NCBI RefSeq assembly: GCF_047511655.1
Contig: NC_133405.1
Span: 93,347,598 to 93,411,597, forward strand
Length of the DNA: 64,000 nt
Reading direction: 5' to 3'
Origin: Castor canadensis
Lineage: Eukaryota > Chordata > Mammalia > Rodentia > Castoridae
Each line of letters starts with the position of its first letter. Positions within the stretch are counted from its first letter, which is position 1. This document shows positions 25,201 to 40,200 of the stretch, one piece after another. Below the pieces are notes generated by a model that did no database searches, was not told where the DNA came from, and saw only the letters and a list, made by a program, of their open reading frames with translations. The position numbers and the translations under genes were made by a program.

Positions 25201-28200
25201 CAGGATGTGCCACACATCCCGGGAAAAAGAAGCTGAGCACCATACTCTCATTCCCATTGAGAGGGCTGAGGCTTTAGGGAATGGCCTTTCCTGAGAACAG
25301 CACAGAATTCTGCACGAGAGCCCATGAGGACACAGCAGCAAGAACCTCTCGACATCTGAGGACAGGTTATATTATTAGAAGCATCTTGTTTAATCTTTCC
25401 TCTCCAATTATTTTGAGATTCCTCACCTAGCTTTCTCTTACTGATTTCTAGTTTATTCCACTTGGTCTGAGAGCATACTTTGTATGATTTATACTGTTTT
25501 GAATTTGCTAAGGTGTTGTGATGGTTAATCTTGATTGGCCACTAGATGGGACTGAGAGACTCATAGGAGGTCAGTAAAGTACCCCTCTGGTTGTGTCTGA
25601 GAGGACATTTCTCTAGATGATTAGATCATGAAGGCTCTGACTTAAGAATGGCTTAAGCCATTGATGACAGACTCAAAATATGAATAGACTAGTGGAAGGT
25701 GGGGCCTGGTTGAAGGCAGTAGGTCACTGGGGGCATTCCTTTGAAGGGCATGTCTTGTCCCCTGCCCTTTCTTTGTCTCCTCCTTTCTTCCTGGCTGCCA
25801 TGAGGTGAATGGCCTTCCTCTGCCATGCTCTTTCCCCATGATGTTTCTGCCTTGCCACAGGCCTAAACACAGTTGGAGCCAGCAGACAGATCATAACCTC
25901 TAAAACTGTAAGCCAGAATAAATCCTTCTTTCCTTAAGTTGTTTCCCTCAGGTATTTGTCGGAATGATGAAAAACTGACTGACCCAGGTATGTTTTATAC
26001 CCAAAATGCAGTCTGTTGTTAAATGTTCTGTCTGAGCTTGAGAAGAATGTGGATTTTCCTGGTGATAGAGGAAGCATTCTAGAAATGTCATTAGATCCTG
26101 TTGCTCTAGCAAATATCTCTTAGTGATTTTCTGCCTGTTGGATCCGTCGATTGCTGATAGAGGAGTCCTGTAGTCTCCAGCTGTAATTGTGGGTTCATCC
26201 ATTTTCCTTTCAGATCCATCAGTTTTTACCTCATGCATGAAGGACTGCTATGTAGTCTTGGGAAACCGAACCCTCTGTCAAAATAGTATGCACTGCTTCC
26301 CTAATAATTTCATTGCTCTGAAGACTATTCTGTCTGAAAGTAAAATAACTACCCAAGGTTTCTTTTGGTTTCTGTTTGCATGGTATCACTTTCTTTACTC
26401 CAATAATTTTGTTCTATCTTTGCCCTTATATTTAATGTGGGCTTCTCATGAAAGACAGTCTCTTTTTGAATTGGTAGATCCAAACCATTTGTTTAAAGTG
26501 AGTATTTGTCTATTTGTCATATTTATAACTGCTTTCTACTTGTTGTCCTTGTTTATTTTTATTATTTGCCTTCCACTCACTTTCTGCATCCTCTAGTTTT
26601 GATTGAGCATTTTATGATCTCATGTTCTCTCCTCCCTTAGCATGACACTTAGAGAAAAATGCTGGTGGTTAACTTAGAGTTTGCAATGCAAGTTCACAAC
26701 TACTCCAGGTCCACATTCGAATAACACTACACGGCACCCTTCGTAGTGATAGTATCTTGTGACACAACTCCCAAATTTTCCCTCTCATCCCCGATAACAG
26801 TTATCAGGGATAACAGTACTTATCCGCAAGTTACGTTCACTGACTACATCATTGCTGTTATTATTTTGAGCAAATTATTATCTCTTACGTCAGTTAATAA
26901 GAAAAATAAAATTTTATTTTACCTCCATTTAGTCCTTCTCTAACACTTCTCCATCGTGTAGGCTCGTATGTGAAATACAACAGTTTTCACCTGCTGAAGA
27001 ACTTCTTTTAACACTTCTTGCACAAAAGTCTGCTGGTGAAAATTGCCTCAATTTTTATCTTACAGTTCTTTCATCTGTAGCCTCCACATCTGATTCAGGA
27101 GCTAAGCTGCTGTGCTATTAATGTCTGGGGTGGCGGGAAGCATTCTACAGTTCTGTAGTGAGGGCTCAGTCCTTCAGTGAGCTAGGGCCCCTGGGATAAG
27201 AACTTCACAGGTGCTTCTGACAATAGGAAGACTGGAAAGGGCTTGAACTGGGTGGGTCCCCTTCCCTCACATGGAAGACTAAGGAGCCCCTCTGGGACAC
27301 TTCCTTCCCACATATGGCTGGCTGGTAACACAGCTCAGTCTCAGGTCTCAAGGCTCTGTTGTAAAAAGCTTTAAAGTTCAAAGGCTCTGGTGTCCCGCCC
27401 GGGACACCCGAAATTTGTCACTCTGGAGCCCCAGAGAGTTTTGGTTTGAAATGCAGCTTCCAGAACTTCATGGATTAAGACACTATGGCCAAAGTCATGT
27501 CAGAGACATGGCTCCAATATCCTGACTCAAGGGCGGTGGATTGAAGTGCTGAAAGATTAAAATGTGTAGACCCTGAATTCTATGGTTTCTAACGTTATCA
27601 TGCCAGCATGCTAAAACTCTATGATATACTTCTAGGTCTTTAAGTTTAAGAATTCACAAAACCATGGTCTGAGGAAGAATCACAGTCTTCATGACCTGAG
27701 GTTTCATTGGGTCATTGGTCACGGCAGCGTGACCTACTGTGCACAGGAATTTTGTGATTGAGGGTCTGGGCTGTTTCAGACAATGTTTCAATGTTTCTCA
27801 GATTCTGTGGCTCCAAGATTACAGGGGTCTGCTCTGTAAGGAACCAGGGCCCTAGGGATGACAGGGGAAAGGATCTCTGGTGTCCAGGCCCCAATGTGCC
27901 AGCACTCTCTGTTTCCTGGTCCTTCTGATGCCAGGACTGAGGTAGGTCCCCAGGGCCCTTGTTACCTGCTTCATCTTGGTACCAAACATGGAGCCGCTCA
28001 CATCAATAACAAACACCACATTCTTCTCCACAGGCTGGAGGCCTCTGGGGGCAAAGTAATGAACAAAATAGCCACCATAAATCTGGACAAAAAAGAAGGG
28101 AAACCGTGAAGTGTGAGACCCGCTCTAAACCAGGCCCCTCTGAGTCTCCTGCACAACACCTTCTCTTTCCTTCCAAGGACCTCTGGCTGTTGCTAGTTAA

Positions 28201-31200
28201 ATGGGCCTGTGTGCAGTTGTGTGCTCCATGTCTGCCTCTCCCACCACAACCGTGCCTCGCTGGCTGTTCAGACCTTCATCCCAGGCCTTGCCCAGAGCTG
28301 TGGAGTGAAAAGGACTGGCTTGTGGCCCAGGGCGCCAAGGATCAGGATCTCTGTATAATATGTGAGTTCCTGTCCGTGAGAGAGCTAGACTTGCACAGTC
28401 TTGAGGGTCCCCAGGGACATTTGCCTGGACTCCAGGAACTGTAAGTATTGTTTTAACCTCCCTCAATAGAGTGAGCCTGGGGCCCAGCTCCTTGCTGCCA
28501 AGGGCTGGGAGTTTGCAGGGCCTCCCTCTCCCCCTAAAGCCTCCTTTCTGCTGTTGCTGGGCAGAGCAAGGAGGGGAGGAGGCAGCAGAGGCCAATGGAG
28601 CAGTCTGTTCAGAGGGGATTGGTTGCACCAGGTACAGATGCCTGGGGCTGTCCTGGATGTGATTGGCTGCTGGCCCCCTGCCCCCACTCCACCTCTCCCT
28701 CTGCAGAGCCTGGGGGCTGGGCCAGCTGAGGGAAGGGGAGGGGGCTGGGAGGCCCCTCAGGACCTGTGTCAGTTCAGCCCAAGAGATGCTAGGCTAGCTG
28801 AGGCTCTGGGGTCCTCTGAAGCCTGAAGCCTGAAGCCCGAAGCCTCCAGCAATGGCTCTGTCCTGGAAAACCAGGTCATCTTCTTCTCTGCCCCAAGGCA
28901 CCCTGTGCCCAGAAGGCTAGACACTGCTTTTTCCTTCCCCAGGGGAAACGGGAGATGGGAGAACATGGTGCTCTCTTGCCCCTACTCCCTGCCTTCAAAT
29001 TAATTCACATGTGCGTGTGAGGCTTCTGTGTCCACATAATCCTGGCAGTCTGGCACAGTTCCCCAGAGCCCCTACCACCCAGTCTGCCATCGTCCAGTCC
29101 ATGATCAGAATCCCCTGTGTGCCTGCTAGACCAGGTTAGGTGAACCACTGGGGAAATGCTGCCCACCTACCCTCATCCCTACTGGCAGGTCCCACTTCCT
29201 AACCCATACTGCGGGGACAGGTCCCTGCTCAGTTGCTTCGCACAGTCCTCTGTGCCATCACCTCCTCCCACGCTCTCAGCTAGGAAAAATGTGAAGAGCA
29301 GTATGCCATGCATGCTGGCGCTATCCACCCCAGCCATGGGCGTTCACCTCCCCATAGCCTCTTCCCTCCGCTGAGGACCACACAGCCCCGCCATGGACAG
29401 TGGGTGTCCCCAGCCCTGGGCATTTCTTCCCTCATCTCTCCCAACAGCTGCCAGAGCACGCAGCTGCCACAGCACTGGGTCTTCCTTCTCCACTGGCACA
29501 ACGCTGTGTTCCCAATCGCCCTGCACTTCCAGTGGGCCACTTTGCGATCCGCGGCATCCCAGGCTAAGGAGATAGTCACCTGCCATGGTGTCCACCTCCA
29601 GTTTATACCTGCAGAAGTCTTTCAGTCTCTTTCTCTCTGTCCCCGTTGTGGCCCTGTGCATGTCAGTGCTACTAACATTGTCAGGTCATGGTGTGCCAGG
29701 AAGACGACTGTGAATGTGTCACTCAATGGTCTCGCTCCCAGGGATCTGCAGTGCTGAGTGGGTTGCTTGCAGTTGGTGGCACTTGGCACCTTGAGGCCTG
29801 AGTCATGGTCTGCTGAATGCTGGACTATCTCTGTGCTGCCAACATCTGGGTCCTTCACTTTGCCTCCTCCACTCTCCCTGCCTGCATGACCTCACGCACT
29901 CCCTTGCACTACACCTGACACCACGAGAGACCCCAGCTCTCTCTGCCCCTTCCAGGCTGCCCACTGGTCTTACTCCCCCACAGCAGAGCTATGCACTGTT
30001 GACCTGTTCACCTAGAGGGCTGACAAGCCAGCCATGCATCTCACCCAAATGAGACATTGATTGTCTTCCCCCCGCCACACAGCCCTGTATGTTTATCTCT
30101 TCTGGGGCACAACAGTCCCCAGATTCAGTCCTCAAGAAGCCTGAGTGTCACCTTAGTCCTCCTGTGCCCATGCTGTCAGTCACTCACTCTGGCTGCTTTA
30201 TCTCTTGCCTAGCACTTGCTTGCTGTCCACCTCTTCAAGCAAGCAACCCAAGCTCTGACACAGGCTAATGTTTCTCAGCTTCACTGTCTTCTTGCAGGCC
30301 TTCCATCCCTGCTGCCCTGCACCAATGCTGAGCCTCCATCTACAGGACCGCAGGGTGTCATTCTGTCTCAGGGTTCCCTAGTCACCCACGGGACAAATCA
30401 CAGCCACTGCAGGACTCCACAGCCTTCTGTCTCCCCCTTACCATTTTTTTTAAATCTCAGATCTGTGTTCCATGCCTTTAAGGGACTGCTTACTCTCTGC
30501 ATGGGCCTGGCCAATCCAGGCCTCCTTCCCTCTGATCCTGTAGCTCCCTCCCCACCAACCAGAGTGCCTTTCCCTTCCCTCAGAGCCCCTCACATGGCCC
30601 ATGTCTTTGCATTCTTTATTCCCAAGTCGGACTTGACCTCCTCTCGGGAGCCTTCCCTGACTACATTTCCCCCTCATTCTAGCTTCCACCACACCTTGTG
30701 CTGTCCTCAGAAGCGCACGTCTCACCTTCAGTCAGTATCCTCTCTGCCTGTGCCACCCAGAGACGAGAGGAGGACCTCTGTGTGATATCCTCCAGTGTCC
30801 CCAACAACAGCCAGCCCTGCCCTTGACACAGATCTGGGGCCCAATGAGTCCTGACTGAGTGAAGGAACAAATGAAGGTACTGCATTTGACAGCAGGACCT
30901 TGGTGTCCCACAGGAAGTGGGACAGGAGTGCAGGTTCCTGGTGGGATGGCAGGAGGAGTCAGAGCTCACCGTGAATGGGACTGTTAGATGTGTTTTTAAT
31001 ACCCAATCCCCTGTATTCTGTCTGTGTTTCTCCTCCAGGCAATTGTGGGAAAGGTAAAGAAGGAAGCCACAGACTATGCATCCCTGACCTGTCCTCCCCT
31101 CCCCTCCATGGCAGAGCACCAGGTGATGCCACTTGCTGTCAGAGTACCCTCACCTGCTAGTTGGAGAGAGAGGGTGAAATCCTCTCATCCCACCCACCCC

Positions 31201-34200
31201 CAATTCAGAGGAAGCACTGTCACACCTCTGTGCCTTAGCAGTGCTGTTCCCTCTCCCTGCGTGCCCTTCCCTTCACCCTATGCACAGACTCAGAGGCATG
31301 TCCTACTCCTTTGCCCCTTACTGCATGAAATGCCAACTGCTTTAGGAAGCCCTTCTGCACTACACCCACATACCCTGTCACAGATTCATACATACTGCCT
31401 GGGAGTTGTTAAGAACCTGGAGACACCGAGAGGGGATGGAGCGTGGGAACTGAGTCCAATTCCCTCCTGAGTTCCTGGAGTCAAGGAGCACAGGAAGGAG
31501 CCAGAGTCTCTCTTCTGGGTGGAGAGGGGTCAGCACATGAGTGACTGAACCGTGCCAGAGGACAGGAGTACCCAGAGAGGTATTTTCAGGCAGGGCAGGG
31601 AGAGGAATTGTGGGTGGGGTCTGGCCACGAAAGAGGACATGTTTGAGCAGGGATTAAGGTAGAGACATGCTGACCAGTGCAGAAGGAGGAAGAAGACTTG
31701 TGGGAGAAAGCTGCTTGTCTGAGCAAATACCCCCCCTGGGAGAGGGGTGGACTCAGGTGCTTGTGGAGAAAGGTGTGTGGTGTGTGGGAGGCTATGGGGG
31801 GTGGCTTGTGTGCTGGGGATAAGGAGAGGGGCAGGAAGACAGGTGGGAGCAGACTTTCCAGGCTGCCACCATCCTCGTCCTCAAGCCAAGGGTTGATCTG
31901 GGCTGCACTGCATCTAGGACCATGGAAACTCAGCACTGTCTTCTGAGTGTGCGAGTTCCCTGTCTAGGCAGGGGCTCAGCTGAAACAGAGGGCGATTGGA
32001 AAAGGAGACACAGAAAGAAAGCCCAAGGCTACAGGAGAGTATCAGAGCTACAGACAGCATGTGAGGCTGACTGCACACCTGTGCTCCCTTTTGCAAAAGG
32101 ATGCTTCAGAGTGGGCTGTGACCTAGCACCACTCGCTGGGTTCATTATACCTGGATTCAGTTCCTACATCCCATGTCTCCGAATGTTGGGGATGTACATG
32201 TGAGTGTGAAGCCACCTGTCTTTGCGGGGCCATCTGTCCTTGTTCAGTCACTCTCACTAATCACAAGGAAGACTTGATAGACAACTTGTCCAGACCAGAG
32301 CCTTGCCCAGGCCTGGGTGACTGTGGAGCCCATGCTCTTTCCACTTCCCTGGGCCCCCACACCTGCACATCTCCGATGATGTCCTCCATGACCACATCGT
32401 ACTGGACCCTGAAGTCGGCCATGATGCCTGAGCTGGAGGAGGAGGACTGGTCTTGCAGTGTTGGGGAGAAGGTGATTCGGGCACAGGTCTCTCCCCTCTC
32501 GATCCTGGTGGATGGGGGCGGGTCAGCCTCACCTGTATGGGTGGGGAGGATTGAGGTTGTGTGGCATGGAAGGCTCAGTCAAGGATGGGGACAACCAAAG
32601 GGACCATGTCAGGCTCCACTTCAAACCCTGCAGCCAGCACCTGCTCCTCACCCTCTGTCACACCCAGCTTTGCCCTTGGCTCCCAGCCTTGGGAGTCTGT
32701 CCCTCACTCACAACCTCATCATGCCCCACGTCCCACCCAACCCTCTCTGGAGGGCTGTCATGTCCTCAGGTCCACCGGGAGCCTTTGTCTCCTCTCACAG
32801 AGGCAATGTACTGTGTGTTAGGACAGGGACAGACACACAGATGGGGCTTGGGTCTCTCCCATCTCCCTTGCCACTGTGGGAAGTGGCAGTCCTGCAAGAC
32901 TCTCCTCTGTGATAGAATTTCATGTCTTTTCTCTCCCCTGCCTCTGACTCCAGCATCACGTGTGTGAATAAGCCTTTTAGCATCTCATGAAATCACTGAT
33001 GGCTTTCTGGTCCCGGATGTTTGCTGAGCTGGCCACAAGATCAACTCCTCTGGAATTTCAGTCCATGACAAGTGTCCTTTTAGAAATGTCTCTGTGCCTC
33101 CTTTTTACCAGAGAATGGGGAATGGGAATTCTGCTCCTCTACCCCTCCTTCCTGCTCCAGCTGTCAGGAAGCTTAGGGGCAAACTGAGCCCCCATACTCT
33201 GAGGGGCCTGTTCACATGCATTCCCTGGGCTTCCTTCCTTTCAGAGCTCTTTGTTTTGTTTTATCCCCACAGGATTGCTTCTATCCTCTGTTTTAACCTT
33301 TAAGGAGCAGGGGGAGGGAGCTGCCATTTTTAGCTTAGGGCCTAAGAGTGCAGGCTACAAGCCTCAGATGGCCTTTGAGCCCAGGTCCTTGCTGCTGCCC
33401 TGTGTCCCTGGAGGAGTTAGTCCCTGTCTCTCTAAGCCTCAGCGTCCTCATCCATAGCACGGTGGTGAGAACAGCTCCTAGCTCACAGGCAGTGTGTGTA
33501 GGGATTAAATAAGAGCACATGTGATGCGTTCGGAACCATGCCTGCTTCTTCCTCGCTGCTAAATAGCGCTGACTCTTACAATCATCACGCACTGTTCGCA
33601 CTCTGCAGCAGTTTGGAGGGAGGTGTGTTATAAAATTCTCACCATGGTGTCGGGCCACAGATGGCCTCTCTTGTGTTTTACAGATGGGAAAAGAGAAGCA
33701 GGGTGGGTATACTTTCTCTAATGGTTCCACCCTAGGGAAGCGACAAGCTGGGATGTGAACCAGTCTGTGTGTCTGTCCCTGTACCGCGGGCATCATGCGG
33801 CCTCTGTGATCAGCAGGGTCACATCAGCCAGGTCTTCCAATGCCAAGGAGCCCTGTGAGGGTGGCCACGCGAGCTGGACTTTCCCTGTGCCTGTACTTCA
33901 ACTCTCAGAGGAGGTGTGCAGGGTGGCTCCCTGGGTCTCCTGCCTGGCTGTGAAGCCAGAAGAAGGCCGGGCAGCCTGGATGCTGCTTAGCTCTACAGAC
34001 AGCCTGCACCTCCTCCTGCCCATCCTCTTCGTATTCTGAGCAGGGAATTAGGATTTGGCTAGCCTGGCCAAATTTGTTAGTACAAGATCTCATGTCCCAT
34101 CCAACAATCCCTTCCCATACATTGACTCTTTTTTTATGAGGGAAGTCATGATGTTGGTTGGTTTGAATTGTGTCAAGTTCAAGCAGCCTCCAAAGACTGG

Positions 34201-37200
34201 AAGATGTTGGACCCCAAATGTCTTTAGCTCCAAGCCCTCCTTTCTCTGAATTAGGAGGGAACGTGGCAGAGAGTATGGGGCAGATGTAGTACTAAAGGAA
34301 TGCCCTGCAGAAATGGCAAAGTTCCCATTCTGGGATGGTCAGTATGGTGGTTGACCCAGTGCTGCCCACATACTTGTGCGGTCGTTAGTGTGCAGGCGGC
34401 TGGTCCTCAGTGGCGGTACATGCACATAGGCAATCCCTGTCCTTTCTGACACCGTGACCTCTACACTCAGTCTCCTCACCAATTGACCAGGCCTCAGGCT
34501 CACCACCAACTGGTACTGGCCCTGGTGTCGCCGTAGTAGCTCCTCATAGGCAAGGGCAAAAATCACCTCTGTACCAGCTGCCAGGCTGGTAGAAATTCGG
34601 AATTTCTCTGATTCTCGATCCCTGAGAAAGAACGAGAGAAGGGTGGGAAAAAGTAGGAGAGCTCTTAGGTGACCTGCTTCTATTCTCCTCATCTTGGTCC
34701 CAGGAGACCTGACCAAGCTTGTGGTTCAACCAAGTCCCTGGTTTACAGTCAGTTATTCAGTCATTCAGGCATCTATTCATAACCTATCTTACTGCCTCAT
34801 TCCCCCTTCTAAATAGTCTTCCTGAGAATTATATTAAAAGTAGCTCACCCTAAAGGAAACTCTGTGAAAATCTGAACTAGAACAGAACAATTAGGGGCTG
34901 ATGCTTCCATTTACAAAAGGAGTTTTCAATTTTCGCACAATGCCTCTTGCCCTTGAAATAGACCCTCACACCTGCCCCTCCCCCATGCATTAGACCAAGC
35001 TTGTTTATGTGGCAGCAACTCAGTTTGCAGTAGCCAAATCTGAAGTTTTCCAGCAGGACAAAAGTCTCTTGGAAGCTGAGAGGAAACATTGAAAGAAAAA
35101 ACATGAAAGAAGACAATCCACTGCTGAATGGAGCTCAGTTAGGAAACAGAATTCCATTTAGAAAAATTTCACTTGTACATAACCTTCCTGGAAGGCGCCA
35201 ATTCTTAAACACCTAGCATCCTGCTAGCAGGAGAAACATGGAAATGGGGAAGTAAACCCCCACTTATTGAACACCTACTCTGTTTACAGGCTTTGATATT
35301 CACTGACTCATATGGTCTTCACGTCATCTTCTGAAGAACAGATCATTGTCCCCACTTTACAAAAGTACAGGCTAAGGCTGGGAGAGAACTTGTGTCTCCC
35401 CTGATCTCACAGATAGGATGTCTTCATTGCATTGCAGACTGATGGAGCCTCACCTGATGCCTACGTGAGCAGCTGTCTCTCCTCGCCCATGAGCTTCCTC
35501 ATAGATTTTCTTTGCCTGGTGCTTCTCTTTGATTTCTGCAACATAGACTTTATTGTTGATAGTCCTGATGGAGAAGGAAAGAGAAGGGACCGCAAAGACA
35601 GAGAAAGAAAAAAAAAGATAGTCAGAGACGTAGAATAAAGAGACATACAAAGAAGCAGGAGTAGAGGGGAGTGGAGAAAGAAAAAGAACAAAATTGTGCC
35701 ATAAAGCCCAAGTTTGAGCAGGAACAGGATGAACTTGTCATCATGATATCCGTTTGTCAGATGGGGAAATAGAGACCACACAACATATGGTAGATCTGCT
35801 GTTAGAGTTTTGTGTTTCTCCAAATGTTGAATAAATTTTGCCATTTGGCACACAAAACCTTTTAAGGTGAGACATTTCTGAATATTTTTATTGTGATTGT
35901 TATAGATTTACTATAATATTTATTTAAAAATACAATACATTGATCTGGGCATGGTTGTGTATGACTATAATCCTAGCACTCAGGATCTGAGGCAGGAGGA
36001 TCATGAGTTCAAGGATAGCCTGTGCTACATAGTGACATCCTGTCTTAAAAAATATGTAGTGTTGCTTAAGATAAGACTAATTTAATATTGTGTAATTTTT
36101 TTGTAGGACTGGGGTTTGAACTCAGGGCTTCGGGCTTGCAAAGCAAGAACTCTATTGCTTGAGCCCTACCTCCAGTAAAACAAATTTAATCTTAAAAAGT
36201 GTGTCTCTTTGGCCCAGCATTATCACACATGCCTGTAATCCTAGATACTCAGGAACAGGAGATCAGGAAGATCACAGTTCTAGGCCAGCCTTGGCAAAAA
36301 GTTAGTGAGAGCTTATCTCAATGAACTAGTTGAACATGGTGGTACATGTCTGTAATTCCAGCTATGTGGGAGGCATAGGTAGGATCACAGTCTGAGGCAG
36401 GCCCTGGAAAAAATGCAAGACGCTATATGAAAAATAATCAAGGCAAAAAGTACTGGAGGTATGGCTCAAGTGTTTGAGTGCCTGTCTAGCAAATGCAAGG
36501 GCCTGAGCTCAAACCCCAGTGCTGCAAATAAAAAGTGTGCATCTACTCAAAGAAAACATATAAAGCAAATAGTATGGTGAGTGGTATAGGTGGTAAAAGT
36601 TGCAAAGGTGCTGTGCAAATTACTGCAAAGGCCGGGCGCCAGTGGTTTACGTCTGTAATCCTAGCTACTCGGGAGGCAGAGATCAGGAGGATTGTGGTTC
36701 AAAACCAGCCCAGGCAAATAGTTCTCAAGATCCTATCTCAAAAAACCCTTCACAGAAAAGGGCTGGTGGAGTGGCTCAAGGTGCAGGTCCTGAGTTCAAG
36801 CCCCAGGACCACCCACAAAAAGAATTGTTGCAAAAGCTTCTGGGCCTGATTTGGGAGGCAGCCCTTTTCTCAGGGGGTTCAGAGATAGATGAGTTACAAA
36901 CAGACTGACTTCCATTTTCCCGTTTCTCTAAGAAAGGTAATAAACTATAAGAGTTTACAGAAGGGAGAGAATGCTTTTGCCCAAACCTGTAGGAAAGGGT
37001 TATGGAGGAGGTGGCCTTGGAGTTGGGCCTGAGAGACAGGGAGGATGTGGGTAAAATAATCCTCCCAGACCTGCCTTCTCAGGCTCCTTTGTGGGCTCCT
37101 TCTCTTCCTGACCTCTAAATGTTTGGAACACTCTGAAGCTCTGTTCTTGACTTTCCTTTCCTTTCTCTCTCTTCCCTTCCCTCCTCTCCCCTTCTCTGTT

Positions 37201-40200
37201 CTTTCTGCATTCACTCTTTAGGTGATGTCATCAAGTCCTATGGCCCTAAATACTATTTATGTATACAGCTGACTCCCAAATCTGTATCTCCAGGGTAGAT
37301 CTGTCCCCAGACCTCCAGAGCCATATATCCAATTGCTTCCTTGACAACTCCACTAGAATACGCAACAGGCACTTCAGGCTTAACATATCCAGAACTGAGC
37401 TCCTAGCGTCTCCCCCTCCCAAATCTGTTCCTCCCTGCTCTTCCTTATCTCAGGAAATAGTTGCTGGACTAAAATCTTAAAGTCATACTTCACTCCCTTC
37501 TTCCTTTCCCACCCTACAGGGATTTTTGGCTCTATCTTTAGAATATATTCATAATCTCACCACTTCTCACCACTCCCCACACAATTGCCCTGGCCCAAAC
37601 TACCAACATTTCCTTCCTTGGTAAATGCAATAATTTTACTAACGGCCTCCCTCTTTAAACCCTTTCTCCTAATAGTCTGTTCTTCTCGAAGTAGTCAGAG
37701 AGATCCTGTTAATCCTAAACCAGGCCACATATTTCCTCTGCTCAAAAGTCTCTGTGGCTTCCATCTCAACTCAGAATAAAAGCCAAATTCCTCACCAGGC
37801 TCCTTGTGGTCCTACACAGTTTGGCTTGCCATCACTTCTTTAAATCTGTCTCCTCCTACTCTTCCTGTCACTCTTTCTGCTCCAGCCACACCAACCTCCT
37901 GGCTTCCTTCCTTCCTTCCTTCCTTCCTTCCTTCCTTCCTTCCTTCCTTTCCTTTCCTCTTTTTTTGCGGTTCTAGAGATGGAATCAGGGCCTTGTGCAT
38001 GCTAGGCAAATGCTGTTCCACTGAGATGCACCCCAGCCCTGGTGTGTACGGACCATATTTTTTTTGTCCATGCATCAGGTAATGGACACTTAGATTGTTT
38101 CCAGTTCTTGGCTATTGTGAATAGTGTTCCTTGCTGCTTCTTGAGTTTGTTCAGCACATTTGTCTTGGAACCTTTGCAGTTCATGTTCCCTTTGTCTGAA
38201 AATCTCTTCCTCCAGATAGTACAGATATTTGTAAGACTTCATACTTTCCCTTTCTTTGGGTCTTTGTTTAAATTTCATTTCCTCATAGAGACATCTTTGA
38301 TCACTCTAAAATAGCACCCTCCACTCACTCTCTGTCTCCTTTGCTCTACTTTCCATTTTTTGGTATCACTTCTCATCGACAAACTGACATATATTTGTTT
38401 ATTTTTCCATGTCTTGTCCTCTCTTGGAGACTGTGAATTCTTCGAGAGCAAACATTTTGTCTGTCTTATTTGCAGCTGTATCTTTGGTGCCTAGAATATA
38501 GTCTGGTACACAGTAAGCACTCATTCACTGTTTGCAGAATGGGCATCCCAGACATATAGCAAGAAAATCAGAGTGTGTTTCACAGCACAGCAGTTCAAAG
38601 AGACAGGAAAGAGAGGCATTAGAGAGAAGGTTGGAGAATCAAGGGCTTTGAACACAAGACTCAATGAGTTCCTATGGCAGCAAGGACTTTTTGCCATGGT
38701 GAGTGGAGACTCAGGGATAAGTCTCAAAATAGGGAAGCGGGTGTCAGAGATGGTCTTTGAGCAGTGAGAGTTTGGTGTCCTAGAAAACGTTAGTATAACT
38801 ATAGGAGGCAATTACAACAGTTCCCATTTTGCAAATAGAGTAACTGAGGCACAGATAGGCAGCTGCTTCCAGGAACACCAAAGGAGGCTATGCAGCTGGC
38901 AGACGAGACCACTCAGGCAAGTTGTGTTTCAAGGCAGCTACAACAGTATTGCTGTAGCTTGGCTAGTGTGGGGGTGGGCCGAGCTGGCAGGGCCCCAAGG
39001 TCTCCTGGGGGCTGGGGGGGCTGGGGGGACAGGGTGGAGCTGCTCTGGCAGCAGCACACTGGAGCCTCTGTGTGTGCTGCCTCCAGCCAGCATACTTTCC
39101 ACAGAGTCTGCCCAAGAACATTTCCTCCAGCTTGCTTTGCTTAATTTAAAAAAAAATTCTTTTGGTGTTTTTTTCTATTGAAGCAAAAATCCAAATTCTG
39201 CCTCTGAATGCTTAGCCCTTGTGTCATTTAACTGCCAGCCTCTCAGGTTAGCCCCCAAACTCCATATCCTGCTTGTTTTTAAATTTGGTTGGGGGGCTGT
39301 TTTTGTTTTTGTCTTTGGTTCTCTTGGTCCCCATATGCCATGATCTTAGTCTCTTCAAATCTTACCCTTACTTAACTACCTCAGCACCTGTCCCCTATAC
39401 ATCCTGACTTTGACTTCACACCAATCACCTCTTCCAACCTAGCCACTTTCCAGGGCAGGGCCAGGAGATTCCTGATGCTACATATTGGCTCCACAACTGC
39501 TGTTTGAGGCTGTAGATTGCTTATGGCACAAGAATCTTCTCCCCACTCACAGAGGTGAGGGTAGGCAAGCAAGGGTGGAAATTCCACCTGTACTGGGATC
39601 TGCTAGGTCCAAGAGTGGCTAAACCCAAAGTCAGAGGTGTTACATGCGCTAATGTGACCCCACTAAATTTTCCCTTCATCTGTTCCTCTTTTTTTGTTCA
39701 TCGCCTCAACCAAGACCCTGTCGTTGACAATGTCTGAGAAACCAAGAAAAGGCATGCAAGGCTGGTGGAGTGACTCAAGTGGTAGAGTGTCTGCCTAGCA
39801 GATGTGAGGCCCTGAGTTCAAACCCCAGTACCACAAAAATAAATAAATAAATAAATAAATAAATAAAGATATACACCATCTATGTTTATTTACTCTCCAT
39901 ACAATCAGGGTGGCTCTCCCTCCAGTGATCTCTCAAATCCCACCTCCACTGCCATGTTCCAGTCTCTAGCACCCCTCACGTGGACTCTGCCCCTTTCTTT
40001 ACTTGGCCTCCCAAGCTTCCTGCCTGGTCCCTCCAGCCCACTACTTCACTATTGTCACTCATTGTTTTCAACCTTGTCATGTCTCTTCATTATGGGCCAC
40101 AGTTATTTCCAAAGTGGGGTACACATGCCCCTGGGGGATTGTGGAGACAAATCAAAAAGGAGCAGGAGCCAGTTGTGAGAGGTTCATGCCTGTGATCCTA

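Noticed and set aside
28197-28628. 143-codon minus-strand frame in ITIH6 intron 5
   Set aside because: It has no recognisable family. ITIH6 exon phases join without it, and GC-rich DNA yields such frames by chance.
30216-30785. 189-codon plus-strand frame in ITIH6 intron 5
   Set aside because: It overlaps L2-like text, lacks a domain, and overlaps open frames on the other strand.
32475-32494. Alternative acceptor inside ITIH6 exon 5 (CCACCAG before GATCGAG)
   Set aside because: Using it would put the next codons out of frame. The acceptor at 32533 (ATACAG) gives [17 protein letters not shown], which fits the family and the phase of exon 4.
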